A stretch of DNA of 64,000 nucleotides from contig NC_134146.1 in assembly GCF_033958435.1 (NCBI RefSeq), forward strand, positions 28,604,501-28,668,500, in the 5' to 3' direction. The DNA is from Carettochelys insculpta (lineage: Eukaryota; Chordata; Testudines; Carettochelyidae). Below, piece by piece: positions 45,745 to 56,541 of this stretch (the stretch's first letter is position 1; each line of letters begins with the position of its first letter). Made by a program: the position numbers and the translations under genes. The notes under the pieces are model-generated. The model had not been told where the DNA came from. It was given only the letters and a program-made list of their open reading frames with translations, and did no database searches.

Positions 45745-46829
45745 TGTGATGGGCTGGTTCACAGAAGTCCCCTTGGGATTGTTACACTGTGTGCGAATCA
45801 TGTCACTGACCCCACTTTCCTGCCCTCTGGGGTTGCCCACCACCCTGTCTTGTGGGCAGAATCTCTAGTCTCTCCCAAACAAGGCACAGAGTTGAGATAA
45901 CTGTCCCCTGAGCAGAGCTAGTACAGAACTAGTACAGCTCCTAGGTGAACTCAGCCCTAGAGCAATAAACAGCATCCAGGAACCCAACCCCACCCAAAGG
46001 GATCAAACCCCCCACCAAATCTGTCTTATTCTGTGTAAAAGTTTTCCAGAGAGAAAGCTTTTACGTTTGCCCTCTTTACCAATGAAAGATATGCACAGTT
46101 GTTGCTCCCTCCCTGCCCACCTACCCAATAGCAATTATTTACACTTGGTTTGAAAATAAACAATTGTTTTATTAAGTCGTATTTAAATGATTGCAAATAA
46201 AAACAGACAGATCAAGCAAGTTACTGAGCCAAAGTAAACAAAACACTCCAGCTTCTCCCAAAACACTATGACACTGGTCACATGCAAATACTTACCCTAA
46301 CAATTGTTCTATTTATCTCTTTTGCAAGCTAGGTACCCTCTTAGCTTGGGCCCAGTCATTCCTCCTTTTCAGTCTTAGATGTTTTCAGCAGTCATCTTTT
46401 GTGGTAAGTGAGGGTCTCCCAGTATCTAGCCACTGCCCCCATTGTTTGGTTTCTTCCTTTTTATCTCTTTTGCCCAAGGTGGGAATTTTTTGTGCTCTGT
46501 TTAAATTTTTCTCATCTTGAGTGGAAAAGTACCAGAACCAAAATCAGGTCCAGCATCGGGTGATCTGGCCACATGTCTTTGACCAACCACAGTTTAGGCT
46601 ACAAGGAAGAACAAAGCCATTCACCAGTCGCTGACTTGATCATCCAGCCATTTTCCTAGAGTACCACTAAGGTCTTCTACTAGAATACCAGGATTGAGAA
46701 AACAGGCTCCCACTTAATATTTCTAACGTCCCATAAAAAAAAAGATACATTCACAAAAATAAAATATACAGATTCAGCAGATTTCAACTTTAAAATGACA
46801 TGTTACATGACCCATTTTTACATAAAGCA
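45745..46829 (+). repeat. ~1.1-kb turtle interspersed repeat (TGTGATGGGCTGG start)
   Basis: Begins TGTGATGGGCTGGTTCACAG and carries GCCCACCACCCTGTCTTGTG, TATGCACAGTTGTTGCTCCC, TTTTATTAAGTCGTATTTAA, AAACAGACAGATCAAGCAAG and CTTAGCTTGGGCCCAGTCAT in that order. This is one of the most abundant repeat types I remember in turtle genomes. It runs nearly full length, then meets a CR1 tail. Its class is unknown to me, and it has no open frame of note. Confidence 0.55.
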
Positions 46830-46987
46830 TCTATGGGAATGGGCAACAGGTGATGGATCATTTGATGATTACCTTGTCTGTTCACTCCCTCTGGAGAATG
46901 TGGCATTGGCCTCTGCTGTAAGACAGGGTGCTGGGCTAAGTGGACCTCTTGTCTGACACAGTATGACCTTTCTCATGCTCTTATGAG
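46830..46987 (+). mobile_element. CR1 LINE 3' end
   Basis: Ends with GCTGGGCTAAGTGGACCTCT, TGTCTGACACAGTATGACC and TTCTCATGCTCTTATGAG. This matches the CR1 subfamily 3' terminus (TGGACCTTTGGTCTGACCCA, GTATGGCCGTTCTTATG). Only about 160 bp of the element remain. Confidence 0.85.
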
Positions 46988-47204
46988 TTACGCATATTCA
47001 TATGAGTATTAATAGTCAAAAGCAAATTTTCATAAAGAGTGGGAACCATAACAACCTGAATTAAGGTGGTCTGTACATCTGCAATTCATCTCCCTTGTGC
47101 ATTATGCTACAGCTTTTAATTACACAATCACAGACTTTTCCGTGCCACTTTCAGTATAGAAACAGTATTGTGGGGCACTTTCTGGTTTGTTTTAACTTGA
47201 AGCT

Positions 47205-47418
47205 TGTCTTCATTTAAAACTCTGCAGCAAAGATGCTGCCTACACCAAATGGGAATAGGTACTCCAAGACAACAGCTAGATCAGTTCTCTCATTGACTTA
47301 ATGCTGTCTGCACTAGTGGTTATGTTGATTTAACTGCATAGTACAGGGTTATGGATTTTTCACACCTCTAAGCAATGTCATTATGCAACCTAATTTCCTC
47401 ATTTAGACCAGCCGTAGG
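47205..47418. mobile_element. decayed TCTACAC-type MITE
   Basis: Contains GCTGTCTGCACTAGTGGTTA, GTTGATTTAACTGC and TTTTTCACACCTCTAAGCAA, then CAACCTAATTTCCTCATTTA and GACCAGCC. This order resembles an abundant turtle Harbinger-like MITE. The left boundary is uncertain. Confidence 0.45.
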
Positions 47419-48150
47419 GTCTGATTGATGAACGCATGTAAGCTCATTTAAGTCTCATTGATTTCAAAAGGACTTAAGCTCCTGCTTAGTAAGCACTATG
47501 TAAGAGCTTTCCTGAATCAGGTTCTCGGACTTTATTCAGCTGACACTTCAAATGAAATTGGTTAAATGAGAACTATAAAATTTGGTGAAACAATAGAAAA
47601 ATTGCTTGCATACGAAATCTTGTAAAACTATTAATAACTCCAGCCATCATTTAATAATGTGATAAGCATACTGAAACTGTGGATAGGAAAAATAATCCTC
47701 CAGTGAAACAGTGTTTTCATAGTTTTATTTTCCCCTACAAAATGTTTACCCAAGTTGTGTAGAATGTTTCCAGATTAAATACTTTTATAGAATCATGTGG
47801 AATGCATTATTGAGTTTAAAATCAAAGAATATAAAGAATGGGAATAGGCAGTATATGCAAAGGGACAGATCGGAATGATTAGCTGTAGGATTATTCATAT
47901 TTAGAAGCATTTAACATTAGCCTTCTACTCACAAAGCATACTAACACTTCCCATTTTGAATAATTTTTCTACCACAAAAACATTGCTAGGCTATTGTTGC
48001 CATGTTGCTTTTTATTTAGAATGAAAATGTTACTACCACTGATAGTCTAGTTCCAAAGCTCCAGCCCAGGCATTTCAAAGTGACTTGGAAAGAATGTTTG
48101 CATACAAAACAGCTTATTATACCTCTAATAATGTGCAAAGTCCGAAACAT
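47419..48150. other. unassigned AT-rich sequence
   Basis: Nothing recognisable. Confidence 0.4.
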
Positions 48151-48186
48151 GGTGCAGTGTAATAGTGGTTAGACTGGGGCTTCATG
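48151..48186 (+). repeat. possible SINE head split by a hAT insertion
   Basis: TAATAGTGGTTAGACTGGGG resembles an A-box-containing tRNA-like head. It is interrupted at 48186 by the hAT element. CR1/SINE tail sequence in the same orientation resumes shortly after that element, near 49023. Confidence 0.35.
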
Positions 48187-49001
48187 CACTCCTGGGGGAG
48201 TTCCATGCCAAAATATTAAAAATTCTATATCAAAACTTAAAAATACTGCACATAATATTTTAAAATTCTACATATTTTATTCATCGAAGTTATGCAGTGC
48301 AACCACACCAGCTTCAATTATTTTGGCAATTTATTTAAACTACAATACAATGGAAGGAGAATGGGAGTGGGGAGCATTGCAATAAATCCACAACCATCTT
48401 GCCTAACAGTAAAATAGCTAGGTCTGACCCTTTATTTTTAGTTATGAATCAACAAATATGTGTAGCATTATGCTCAGTGCTACATCATAGAAGACTAAAG
48501 AGCAAGTGAGGTTCTAATCACCAAATCGCCATAAATATTTATAAGGTCATACTGACCTTCACCCCACTTGCAATGTAAAGGCACCTGAAAACGTACACTT
48601 GTTTTATACCCCTGGTGGAATTCACAAAGACAATGGGAACAATTCACTAAGCAGGCAGGCTGCTCAACTCTGCTATGCCCCATGCTTACCTCCTCAGAAA
48701 CACTCCAAAGCCCTACCTCTGCACACCAACAATTCCAAGATAGTGAGCAAGAAGGACAGTGGGTGTGTCTCTCATCCTCTTTCTCTTTCACACATGGATA
48801 ACTGCTCAGTCTGTCCCAGTCCCAGCAGTGATTTCCATCTCTACCAGCTGCTCCAGGGACCCAAACCAACCTGCCTTTGCTATGGTAGGGGTACATTCTT
48901 GTTTCCCTTTCCTTTCCCATAAGAAGTCATTTTTCAGCCAGAAAAATGCAGGGGACATGAATTCTGTGCATGCGCAGTGACACTGAATTCCCACAGGAGT
49001 A
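48187..49001. mobile_element. non-autonomous hAT-like transposon, 815 bp
   Basis: The ends are CACTCCTGGGGGAGTTC and (reversed) TACTCCTGTGGGAATTC. The flanks form an 8-bp TSD with one mismatch: GCTTCATG at 48179-48186 and GCTACATG at 49002-49009. The left part holds AT-rich near-repeats of AAAATTCTA; the right part contains TTCTGTGCATGCGCAGTGAC. I remember this repeat as common in turtles. A 141-codon minus-strand frame at 48495-48920 shows no transposase motif. Confidence 0.85.
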
Positions 49002-49022
49002 GCTACATGAAAAGTCCTGATT

Positions 49023-49125
49023 GGAATGAGTTAGTTAGGGTTAATCCTGCTTTAGGCAGGGGACTGGACTCAATGATGTCCTGTGGTCCCTTCCAGCCCT
49101 AGGATTCTATGATTCTATGATAGAT
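49023..49125 (+). mobile_element. CR1 3' end or CR1-derived SINE tail
   Basis: GGACTGGACTCAATGATGTC, then CTGTGGTCCCTTCCAGCCCT, then ATTCTATGATTCTATGAT. This is the canonical CR1 terminus, including the 8-bp terminal repeats. Confidence 0.9.
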
Positions 49126-49819
49126 TCTAGATCAGCATTTCCCACATGCATCAGATGATGTTTTTTCTTCTCAGTATGAGCCAAACTCTGTTTGTGGGTC
49201 ACAAATCATCTCACTGGTCTACCTACAGTGTGTTACTAGAGCAGTTAATGTGTAACTGAGAATTTACCTTGAGACAAAGAGTCTATGAACAGAAATTAAA
49301 TCAGCAATTCTGTGGGAGTGCAGAAGTCAGAAGGAAATCCCAGCCTCCCATAGCAATATTGGCTTGGCAGTGCTAAAAGGAGTAAGAAGTTATTTTTGTC
49401 ACCAAAGATAGAAGATTGATTCCAAATAAAGACAGGGAGCAGCTCTGCTGAACAAAGAGATGCCATTTTACATGGTCACGTTTCAAACTCTAAATAAAGT
49501 TTAAATGGAATAGAGAAAGAGCAAACCAGGCATGTTAAATAACAGCCCTTTATTGAGCCTGGATCACAAGTAGGTCCACACCCAACCAGTGGCAAATGCA
49601 ACAATAGTTTCTAAGAATGAATGCCAGAGGAAGGGCAAGGACTTACTGACATGCATAGGTCCTGACTTAAATGTCTCCCATGTTACGCATATGCAAAAAG
49701 CCAGATAGTCACCAATTATCCTCTGCACCCACTAGCGGAGTTACTATTACAGGAATTAGCACATGCCAAAGATCACACAATATAGTCTTACAAATAGAAG
49801 GTTTATACTAAGGGGGCAC
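49126..49819. other. unassigned sequence
   Basis: Nothing recognisable. Confidence 0.4.
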
Positions 49820-49822
49820 TTA

Positions 49823-50126
49823 GGCTATGTCTAGATGGCGGGAGCTATTTGGGGATACGGTGGTATCCCAAAATAGCTGCCTGCCTCTATGCAATGTGCC
49901 CATCATCTCAAAACAATTTTTGAGATAACAGGGGTGCTATTCCAGCATCCCTGTACACCTCCTCACAGGAGGAGTATCGGGGTGCCTCGAAATAGCACTT
50001 TATTTTGGCATGTGGTGCTGTTTAGACAGCACCACATGCAAAAAGAGCCTTGAAATAAGCTATGCAATTTACATAGCCCAAATTGCCTACCTTATTTTGA
50101 GCTCATGGAGCCATGCAGACGTAGCC
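49823..50126 (+). mobile_element. PIF/Harbinger-like MITE, relative of 3244-3552
   Basis: The ends GGCTATGTCTAGATGGCG and (reversed) GGCTACGTCTGCATGGC pair. Left flank TTA, right flank TAA, both allowed Harbinger target triplets but not identical. The inner TGGTGCTGTTTAGACAGCAC palindrome and TGTACACCTCCTCACAGGAG block align with the inverted copy at 3.2 kb. Non-coding. Confidence 0.75.
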
Positions 50127-50269
50127 TAAGAGGCCAACCACATCAGGTCCGTTAGCACATTTATGCCCAGTGCAGCATAACACAGGCAATTGGGAGGAGA
50201 AAATTACCATTCAAAACAACCGTGCAAATGACAGCATTCCTCCAAATTCAACCAGATGCAGTTCTGTGA

Positions 50270-50995
50270 AGAAGAATGCAAAGTGCTTCACTTAGGAAGG
50301 AAACATATCAAGTGCACGGCTATGAAATGGGAATAACTAACTAAGTGTTAGTGCTGCTGAAAAGGATCAGGGGATTAGAGGAAACACAGACTGAATATAA
50401 ATCAATGTGAGGCTATTGTGGAAAAAGACTAATATTTTAATATTTTGGGGATGTATTAACAAAAGCATTGTATGTATCACAACAGGAGTAATTGTCCTCC
50501 TGTGTTCAGCAGTAGTGAGGCCTTAGCTGGAGTAGTGTCTAGTTCTGGGTTCCACACTTCAGTAAAGATGTGGACAGATTGCTGAGGAGAACAACAAAAG
50601 AAAACCTGACCTGTGAGGAAAAGTTAAAAAAACTGGGAATCTTTAGTCTTGAGAAAAAAGATGGGATGGGGTGGGTAGTGGATGGTGAACCTGATAACAG
50701 ACTGTGATCAATTGTTCTCCATGTCCACTGAAGGTAAAATGAAACACAATGGGCTTAATCAGCAGTGAGGGAGGCTTAGAATGTTTATTCTAATATCTAA
50801 CCTAACTGTGAGGATAGTGAAGCTCTGGGGTAGGCTTCCAAGGGGTTGTGGAATCCACCACTGGAGACTTTTAAAAACAGACTAGACAAACAGCTGCCAG
50901 GGATGGCCCAGCCCAGGCTTACTTGGTCCCACCTCAGTACAAGCATCTGGACTTGACTGCTCAAGGCCTTTTCCAACCCTACGTTTTTGTGATTG
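50270..50995 (+). mobile_element. CR1 LINE fragment, ORF2 C-terminus to 3' end
   Basis: Begins with AGAATGCAAAGTGCTTCACT, a typical CR1 ORF2 segment, and passes through GAGGCCTTAGCTGGAGTAGT (the RPQLEYC region) and GTTGTGGAATCCACCACTGG. It ends at ACCCTACGTTTTTGTGATT. Stops and indels break the frame throughout, so it is a dead, 5'-truncated copy. Confidence 0.93.
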
Positions 50996-51267
50996 TCAGT
51001 GACAGTCCCTATCCCAGACAACACTGTTAGAAGATTCCATTTTAGGCAGGAATACAACTACTGGAGATTTGCCTTATGCCCTTACAGGAAAGAATCCCAG
51101 TAACATATTGAGGTTAGCTTCACATCTGGGGGAACCAGTCCACCCCTTCCTGTGACCATTTTAAAGAAAAAAACAACACCAGTCACAGAAAGAGCAGGCA
51201 CTCACATCATCTGGTGGACATTTAACTCCCAATCTCTCTGGCAAATGAAGGGAAGGAACCTCTAGGG

Positions 51268-51642
51268 TAGCCATGGGCAACCGCAAAAGGTGAGCAGGCT
51301 GCATGAGTGGCTCTCCTTCATCTCAGTGAGCTGCAGCAGCCCAGGACCCACTGTAGTTCCACCTGCAGCCCTCTCTCCCATGAGTCTCTTGTGCATTGGG
51401 GCACCAGAGCCCCCTCTTACCCACTCCTCCCCTCCTTCCAGCACTTTCAAATAGCGCAAATCATCTGCTTTGTGCTCTGTCCCTGCCCCTCCCTTCTTCT
51501 CTCAGATTTGGAAGAGATGTGAGGGAAAGAGCAGGTAAGTGCAGGGCTCTGGTGCCCCAGTACTTGAGATATGGATCGGGGGAACCAGGGAGTCTGCGGG
51601 CCATAGATGGAGCCCCAGTGGTCCGCAGGTTGCCTACTACTG
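51268..51642. mobile_element. non-autonomous hAT-like transposon, 375 bp
   Basis: The ends TAGCCATGGGCAACC and (reversed) CAGTAGTAGGCAACC pair imperfectly and resemble Charlie-type hAT ends (CAGTGGTGGGCAACC). The 8-bp flanks are CTCTAGGG (51260-51267) and CCCTAGGG (51643-51650), seven of eight matching. The GC-rich body with GAGCTGCAGCAGCCCAGG holds several short open frames on both strands, none coding. Confidence 0.75.
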
Positions 51643-51650
51643 CCCTAGGG

Positions 51651-53534
51651 TAGGAAGCCGACATTTTGGTAAATGCTGCCTCTTAGAATCTCAGCCCATA
51701 GAGATTAATTTTCTTGTCTGATGAGCCATAGATGTTCTGAGGGCCTTTGGGCCCTGTATCCAACGAGGCTACTAATGTCAAGGAGGACAACATTTCCACT
51801 TATCCCTTGGATGCATATTCTGTTCTGAACACTAGCACCAGATTGTCAGTGTGTCCAGCTAACTCTTCCACTTAACAGGCCAGGCTGTCACACAGAGTTG
51901 CTAAGACTGTCAGTCCTCGGAAGCTGTGGATATAAAAGCTTCACCAGCTAATGTGAATGTTCTTCCTGGGGAACCAGAGATTCATGAGCACAAGCAGAAG
52001 GGAAAGATTTAAAAGCTGAAACTAAATAATGAACTTCAAAAAAAAAGAAAAATAGAAGTTGGGCTGAGACAGAGCATTGGAACTGAGGAAGAAATGTTGA
52101 GAAGTAATTACTAGAAAAGGCCTGACTGCCTGGCCCCTGAGTATAATTGAAATGTAACAGAGAAAGTGTTATCCTTGTGGAGAGTATTTCTGAAATTCTT
52201 CTGGAGAGTATTGTTCAGACATTCTGCTTTTTCCATACTTTGAATATGAAAGGGAGAAACCTCATGAAGCCACACTGACTGATCTTCTGCACTGTTTAGA
52301 ACAAATGAATCTTGAAAGTCACAGATTTTTTTTTCTAAATCTGATTTACACGAGTAGCCTTCTTCCTTTCCAGGGAGCGAGATGAACACTTTAGAAGTGA
52401 CAATGGACTCTCATGAAAGGCACTGAAGGCGTATTTTGGTTGGGAAGCTAAGAAGGTCTTAATAATAATTCTCATTAATAATAAATCTGTTGTCCCATTC
52501 AAGATAACAACAGATCTTGGAGTAATATTTTTAAGTAGTAATGGAGTGTGTTCTAAAGTATTTGCCTGAAAAAAAGTGCACTGGGAGATACTATTCTGTT
52601 TTATTTGATTATCTAGATTACATTAATACAAAGCTTTGCAAATAAAAGGCAAAAATTGTATGTGTTTTTAGATGTGCATAACAAAACGACTGTTTCAAAT
52701 TTGTTTTGAAATCAATCACTTGAATGTATTAGAAACCCCAAAGCTCTGATTTCATGCAGTTGCATTTTGCATTTGCATGCCCTCATACATGTCAACATGG
52801 GCAGTCCATGGCTGCAAATATAGTTATCATTGCACCTGCTGTTGTGGAATCTGAAAGAAACAGTCATGAAATCAGAGGATTGTCCCACCATGAAGCATGA
52901 GCTACAAGTGCCATGAAGAGTTCTCCTGAAGTAACCATCTGCAGGACATTTTAAAAGCATGTGATTGCATGGTTTTACCCCATTCTAAAGGTTTTGTCTT
53001 GTGAAAACAGACCTGAAAAGATCTGTGTCAGGAATCAAACTTCAGAAAAAATATCTGAGGAGATAATTATTATAGTTGTTGGTATTACTGAAACTCCTGG
53101 AGTCTCCATTCAGGAATCGGGTCTCTGCTGTACCAGGTCCTGCACACACATGGAGTAAAGATCCATCACTTTGGGGCCGTACTGTTTAGGTGAATGACAC
53201 GATGCAACAGATTAACAGGATAAGGAAAGATGAGCTAACAGTTATATGAGTACATTTTCACATAGTCTACTTGTGCACATAATAGCCCTGACCCAGCAAA
53301 GGCTTACGCTCTCTGGAAGGTCTGTTTCCACTAACAAGTACTGCACACTTTAAAATCTGGCCCTGTGTGGATGTCACAAAATGCTTGAGCTTTTTTCCAC
53401 TCCTAGGATCAGACGCTATTTCAGCAACACAGAATGTAGTGAGGAGAAAGAAGCCTTTACTTATTCATTCAGCCTGAGGACTAGAACACTGTTATGCATT
53501 ATTCGCTGGTATTAAAGTTTCAACAATAAACAGA
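51651..53534. other. unassigned AT-rich sequence
   Basis: About 1.9 kb with no recognisable element or exon. A poly-T tract lies at 52325-52333. Confidence 0.45.
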
Positions 53535-53705
53535 GATGGCCCAGTGGGTCCTGGCAGGTGTGCAGGGCCCAAAGCGGCATGCTGACAGAGAGTCCTGGCT
53601 ACTGGGTGGTGGATGCTATTTTCAACTGGAGTGTGGGGCCCTGAAAATGCAGGGCCCAAGGCAAACCTCTTGCTCACCTTGCTCTAAAGACTGGGCCTGA
53701 CAATA
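53535..53705 (+). repeat. short GC-rich repeat, relative of 32150-32340
   Basis: Matches the copy at 32.2 kb through GGCCCTGAAAATGCAGGGCC, CAAGGCAAACCTCTTGCTC and ACCTTGCTCTAAAGACTGGG. A GGGCCCTGAAA...CAGGGCCC palindrome sits in the middle. Confidence 0.55.
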
Positions 53706-54404
53706 AAAGAATAAATGATTTGACTGATAGCACAAATGGGTGGGATGTGGTCCTCAAATCTTTTAACTCATGCAGATCAGGCTCTTTGTAACTGATTTGT
53801 TTTTCCAGAATTACAGGAAAACCATTTTTTCTTCACTGTGCTGGGAGGAGCAATCTATTGCTGCAGAACGAACCCACTTGCATGAAAGGTTATTTAATCA
53901 ATAGCTAAAATATTCTGTGTATTGCCTGAATAAAAAAAAAAAGATGTTTGTTGATATCTAAAGAAAGAAGGAAGTTTTTTCCTAGAATCTGTGGCATTGT
54001 GTGAGAACAGCAAAATCCTTTATTGTGGTGCTTTGTCAGCAACTCACAAACAAGCCATGAATTTGTCTCACAGACATTTTTTTGTAATTTAAGAAGAGAC
54101 AGAGAAGTTGGATAAACAGAAACACAAAGTGCAGGCACGACACCTATAGCAAAGCCTCCCTGCGAAGGTGCTGGTGCACCAGTGTCACTGCTTGTCAGGC
54201 TGACCACCATTGTCTCATTGTATCCTTGTGCTCCCTCATTTATCTGATCTTATTCTTTGGATTACTGTAGTATCTAGGGGCTCTACTCGTAAACCAGAGC
54301 CCCATTGCACTGGGCGCAGTACAAGCATAGCACAAAAATGGCCCCCGGCCCCAAGGAACTTCTAATCTAAGTCTGAGACATGAGACAGCAGAATAATATA
54401 GGCA
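53706..54404. other. unassigned sequence
   Basis: A-run at 53931-53943, otherwise nothing recognisable. Confidence 0.4.
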
Positions 54405-54745
54405 GACAGGCAGCAAGGCCAACAGCCACTGAAAGCCAGGGGCAAGGTGAGGAAGGGCCTCATGCTCCACACCCCTGGAAGGGGTGGAGCCTTGGGCAGG
54501 GCTGATAGCAGTCAGCCCAGAGCACAGTGCTGGACCCTCCCTCCCGAGCACTCAGAGTCATGTGAAGTGGCAGAGTGGCATTTCTGCAGCATTTCAACAG
54601 GGCCTGGAATGCCAGCTGCTGCTGCCGTGTTTGGTAGCTTCAGGTTCCTTTGAAATTCCAGGCCCCTGTGCAACGGCCCACCTTTCCCAACTTTGTCAGT
54701 GGGCCCTCATACTGGGGAGTGCAGGTAACCAATGAGACAGTATTG
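54405..54745 (+). repeat. GC-rich palindromic repeat family, copy 8
   Basis: The most complete copy: AGGCCAACAGCCACTGAAAG, CCCTGGAAGGGGTGGAGCCT, ATAGCAGTCAGCCC, CATTTCAACAGGGCCTGGAA, CTGCTGCTGCCGTG, TTTGAAATTCCAGGCCCCTG and GTCAGTGGGCCC in order. It aligns with 9596-9800 over the left two thirds. Confidence 0.65.
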
Positions 54746-55199
54746 GGCAGCACAGGAGGCAGTGGTTTCTGGGGAGTGTTATGTAGGAATGATGGCAAAG
54801 GAGGGATTTGAAGGGGGTGTTGTAGTTATGTATGGGAATCACCTCCCAAGCCCAAAGGGCAACATAGGATGAGCATAAAAGTGTTAATTGTCAAACAAAC
54901 AGGTGAGCAGTGGAGACTGGCAACGTGAGTCAATGAAAGGTGAGTAGTGACAACTTGACAGATGCTGCGCGAGGACAGGTAAGGAGGGGACTGTCTATGA
55001 AGGGCCTTGAAAGCCAACACGAGAGGCATCTATTTGAAGTGATAGTTAAGGAGAAGCTAGCTCCCTGGAGCAGGGGCAGTCTTTTTGTTCTGTATTTGGA
55101 AAGGGCCTAGCCCAGCTCCCTGACTAGGGTTATGACTGTACAATTAATGAATAATAATTGCTGTGGCAAAAACCTGAAAGAATGAAAGAGAACAGCAGA
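54746..55199. other. unassigned spacer before the RTE-like element
   Basis: Nothing recognisable. The start of the RTE-like copy could lie a little upstream of 55200. Confidence 0.4.
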
Positions 55200-56541
55200 T
55201 GTTTTCCTGATGGGGGATGCACTGGGATAAAATGATTAGGAATATTAATAGGAAGTGGCAGCTGAAGCAGATGGCAATCAAAGATGAGAACAAAGAGGTG
55301 CTCATGAACTAGGAGAAGATTGTGCAGCAATAGACGAGATACTGCACTGATCTACACAAAGCACAGTTGGACCCGACTGTCTCAGAGAGACTGATCAAAG
55401 AACTGAAAGAGATATCTCCACCGAGCATCAAGAGCAAGACTGATATTTTGAAGAAGGAAGTAGAAAGAGCAGTGAAACGACTAAAGAACAGTAAGAGCCC
55501 TTGAAAGGTAAGATCATGGGAGAGATGATCAAATACAGTAGAGAAAGTAGGATTCAGGAAATACACCAGTTACGTAATATAGCATGGAAAGAAGGGAAGG
55601 CTCCTAAGGAATGGACAAGATCCGTGCTAGTGACAATACACAAGAAAGGAAGTACAATGGAGTGTAAGAACTACAGAACGACTGCCCTAATGAGATGGAG
55701 AGACTAAGATTGCAGATAGAAGAAGCGGGATTCAGGAAAGATGGAAATACCATACAGCAGATATTGGCATTAAGACTGATACTGGAAAAAGCTCAACAAA
55801 AGAGTAGTAGTAGTAGTAGTAGTAGTAGTCACTTGGAGTCGTACAGAGTGGATAGCAGACTGATACGGTTATGAACATTGATAAAACAAAAACAATGGTA
55901 TTTGAAGATAAGGAAATAGGGAGGAAGATTGGTGTAGAAGAGATTGAACTAGAAAATACAGAGAAGTTCACGTATCTGGGGGGCAACATAACATATGGCC
56001 TAGACTGTAAGAAGGAAATAGCGAAAACAAGAGTGAGTTTGAAAGCAGTGGATAAGATCTGGAAAAGCAAAGTGAAGGAATGAAGCAATGAAGCTGAGCA
56101 TCTTGAAAATGTGTATTCAGCAGCGTGTTGTACAGATGTGAGACATGGGTGATAACGAAAGATTTGAAGAGAAGAATATTGGCATTCGAGAGGAGTTGTT
56201 ATAGAGAGATCCTGAGAAAGGATGGATGCAGAAGTTCACCAATAAGGAGTTACACAGGAAGATATAGCCGAAAGAAAACCTACTGCAGAAGGTTATACAA
56301 GGAAGTTACAGCTATTCGGGCATATTTGCAGAATTGTCAATGAATGAAACATCAAGACCCTGGTATTCAGCGTAATGGGCGGTTCAAATAGGAAAGGCAG
56401 ACCCCACAGAGAATGGATAGATGATACAGTAGATTGGTGCAGAGCTAGTCTGCAGAAACTAAGCCACTCCACACTGGACAGGGAGAGACAGAAAGAAGGA
56501 AATAGTGAGACAGGCATCAGACACCAATGATGATGATGCAC
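55200..56541 (+). pseudogene. RTE-like non-LTR retrotransposon, inactivated ORF2 remnant
   Basis: Pieces of one reverse transcriptase appear in order in different frames. EISPPSIKSKTDILKKEVER (55405 on) is the pre-RT region. QEIHQLRNIAWKEGKAPKEW, then MECKNYRTTALM, are the finger motifs. EAGFRKDGNTIQQILALRL (55725 on) follows. NIDKTKTMVFEDKEIG and EKFTYLGGNITYGLDCKKEI are post-catalytic, and LYRCETWVITKDLKRRILAF is the thumb-side motif. The palm block with the catalytic FxDD is absent. A (TAG)n tract at 55805-55829 sits where it should be. At least four stops or frame changes are present. The 3' end reads ATGATGATG (56529 on), the trinucleotide tail style of RTE elements. An RTE-like clade is my best guess; I could not compare with other clades. 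Confidence 0.8.
55803..55829 (+). repeat. (TAG)n trinucleotide tract inside the RTE-like remnant
   Basis: Eight to nine TAG/AGT units replace the deleted catalytic segment of the reverse transcriptase. In the element's frame they would read as serines. Confidence 0.9.

Noticed and set aside
48495..48920. 141-codon open frame on the minus strand with several Cys and Trp residues
   Set aside because: Lies within the hAT-like element 48187-49001 and has no transposase or zinc-finger spacing.
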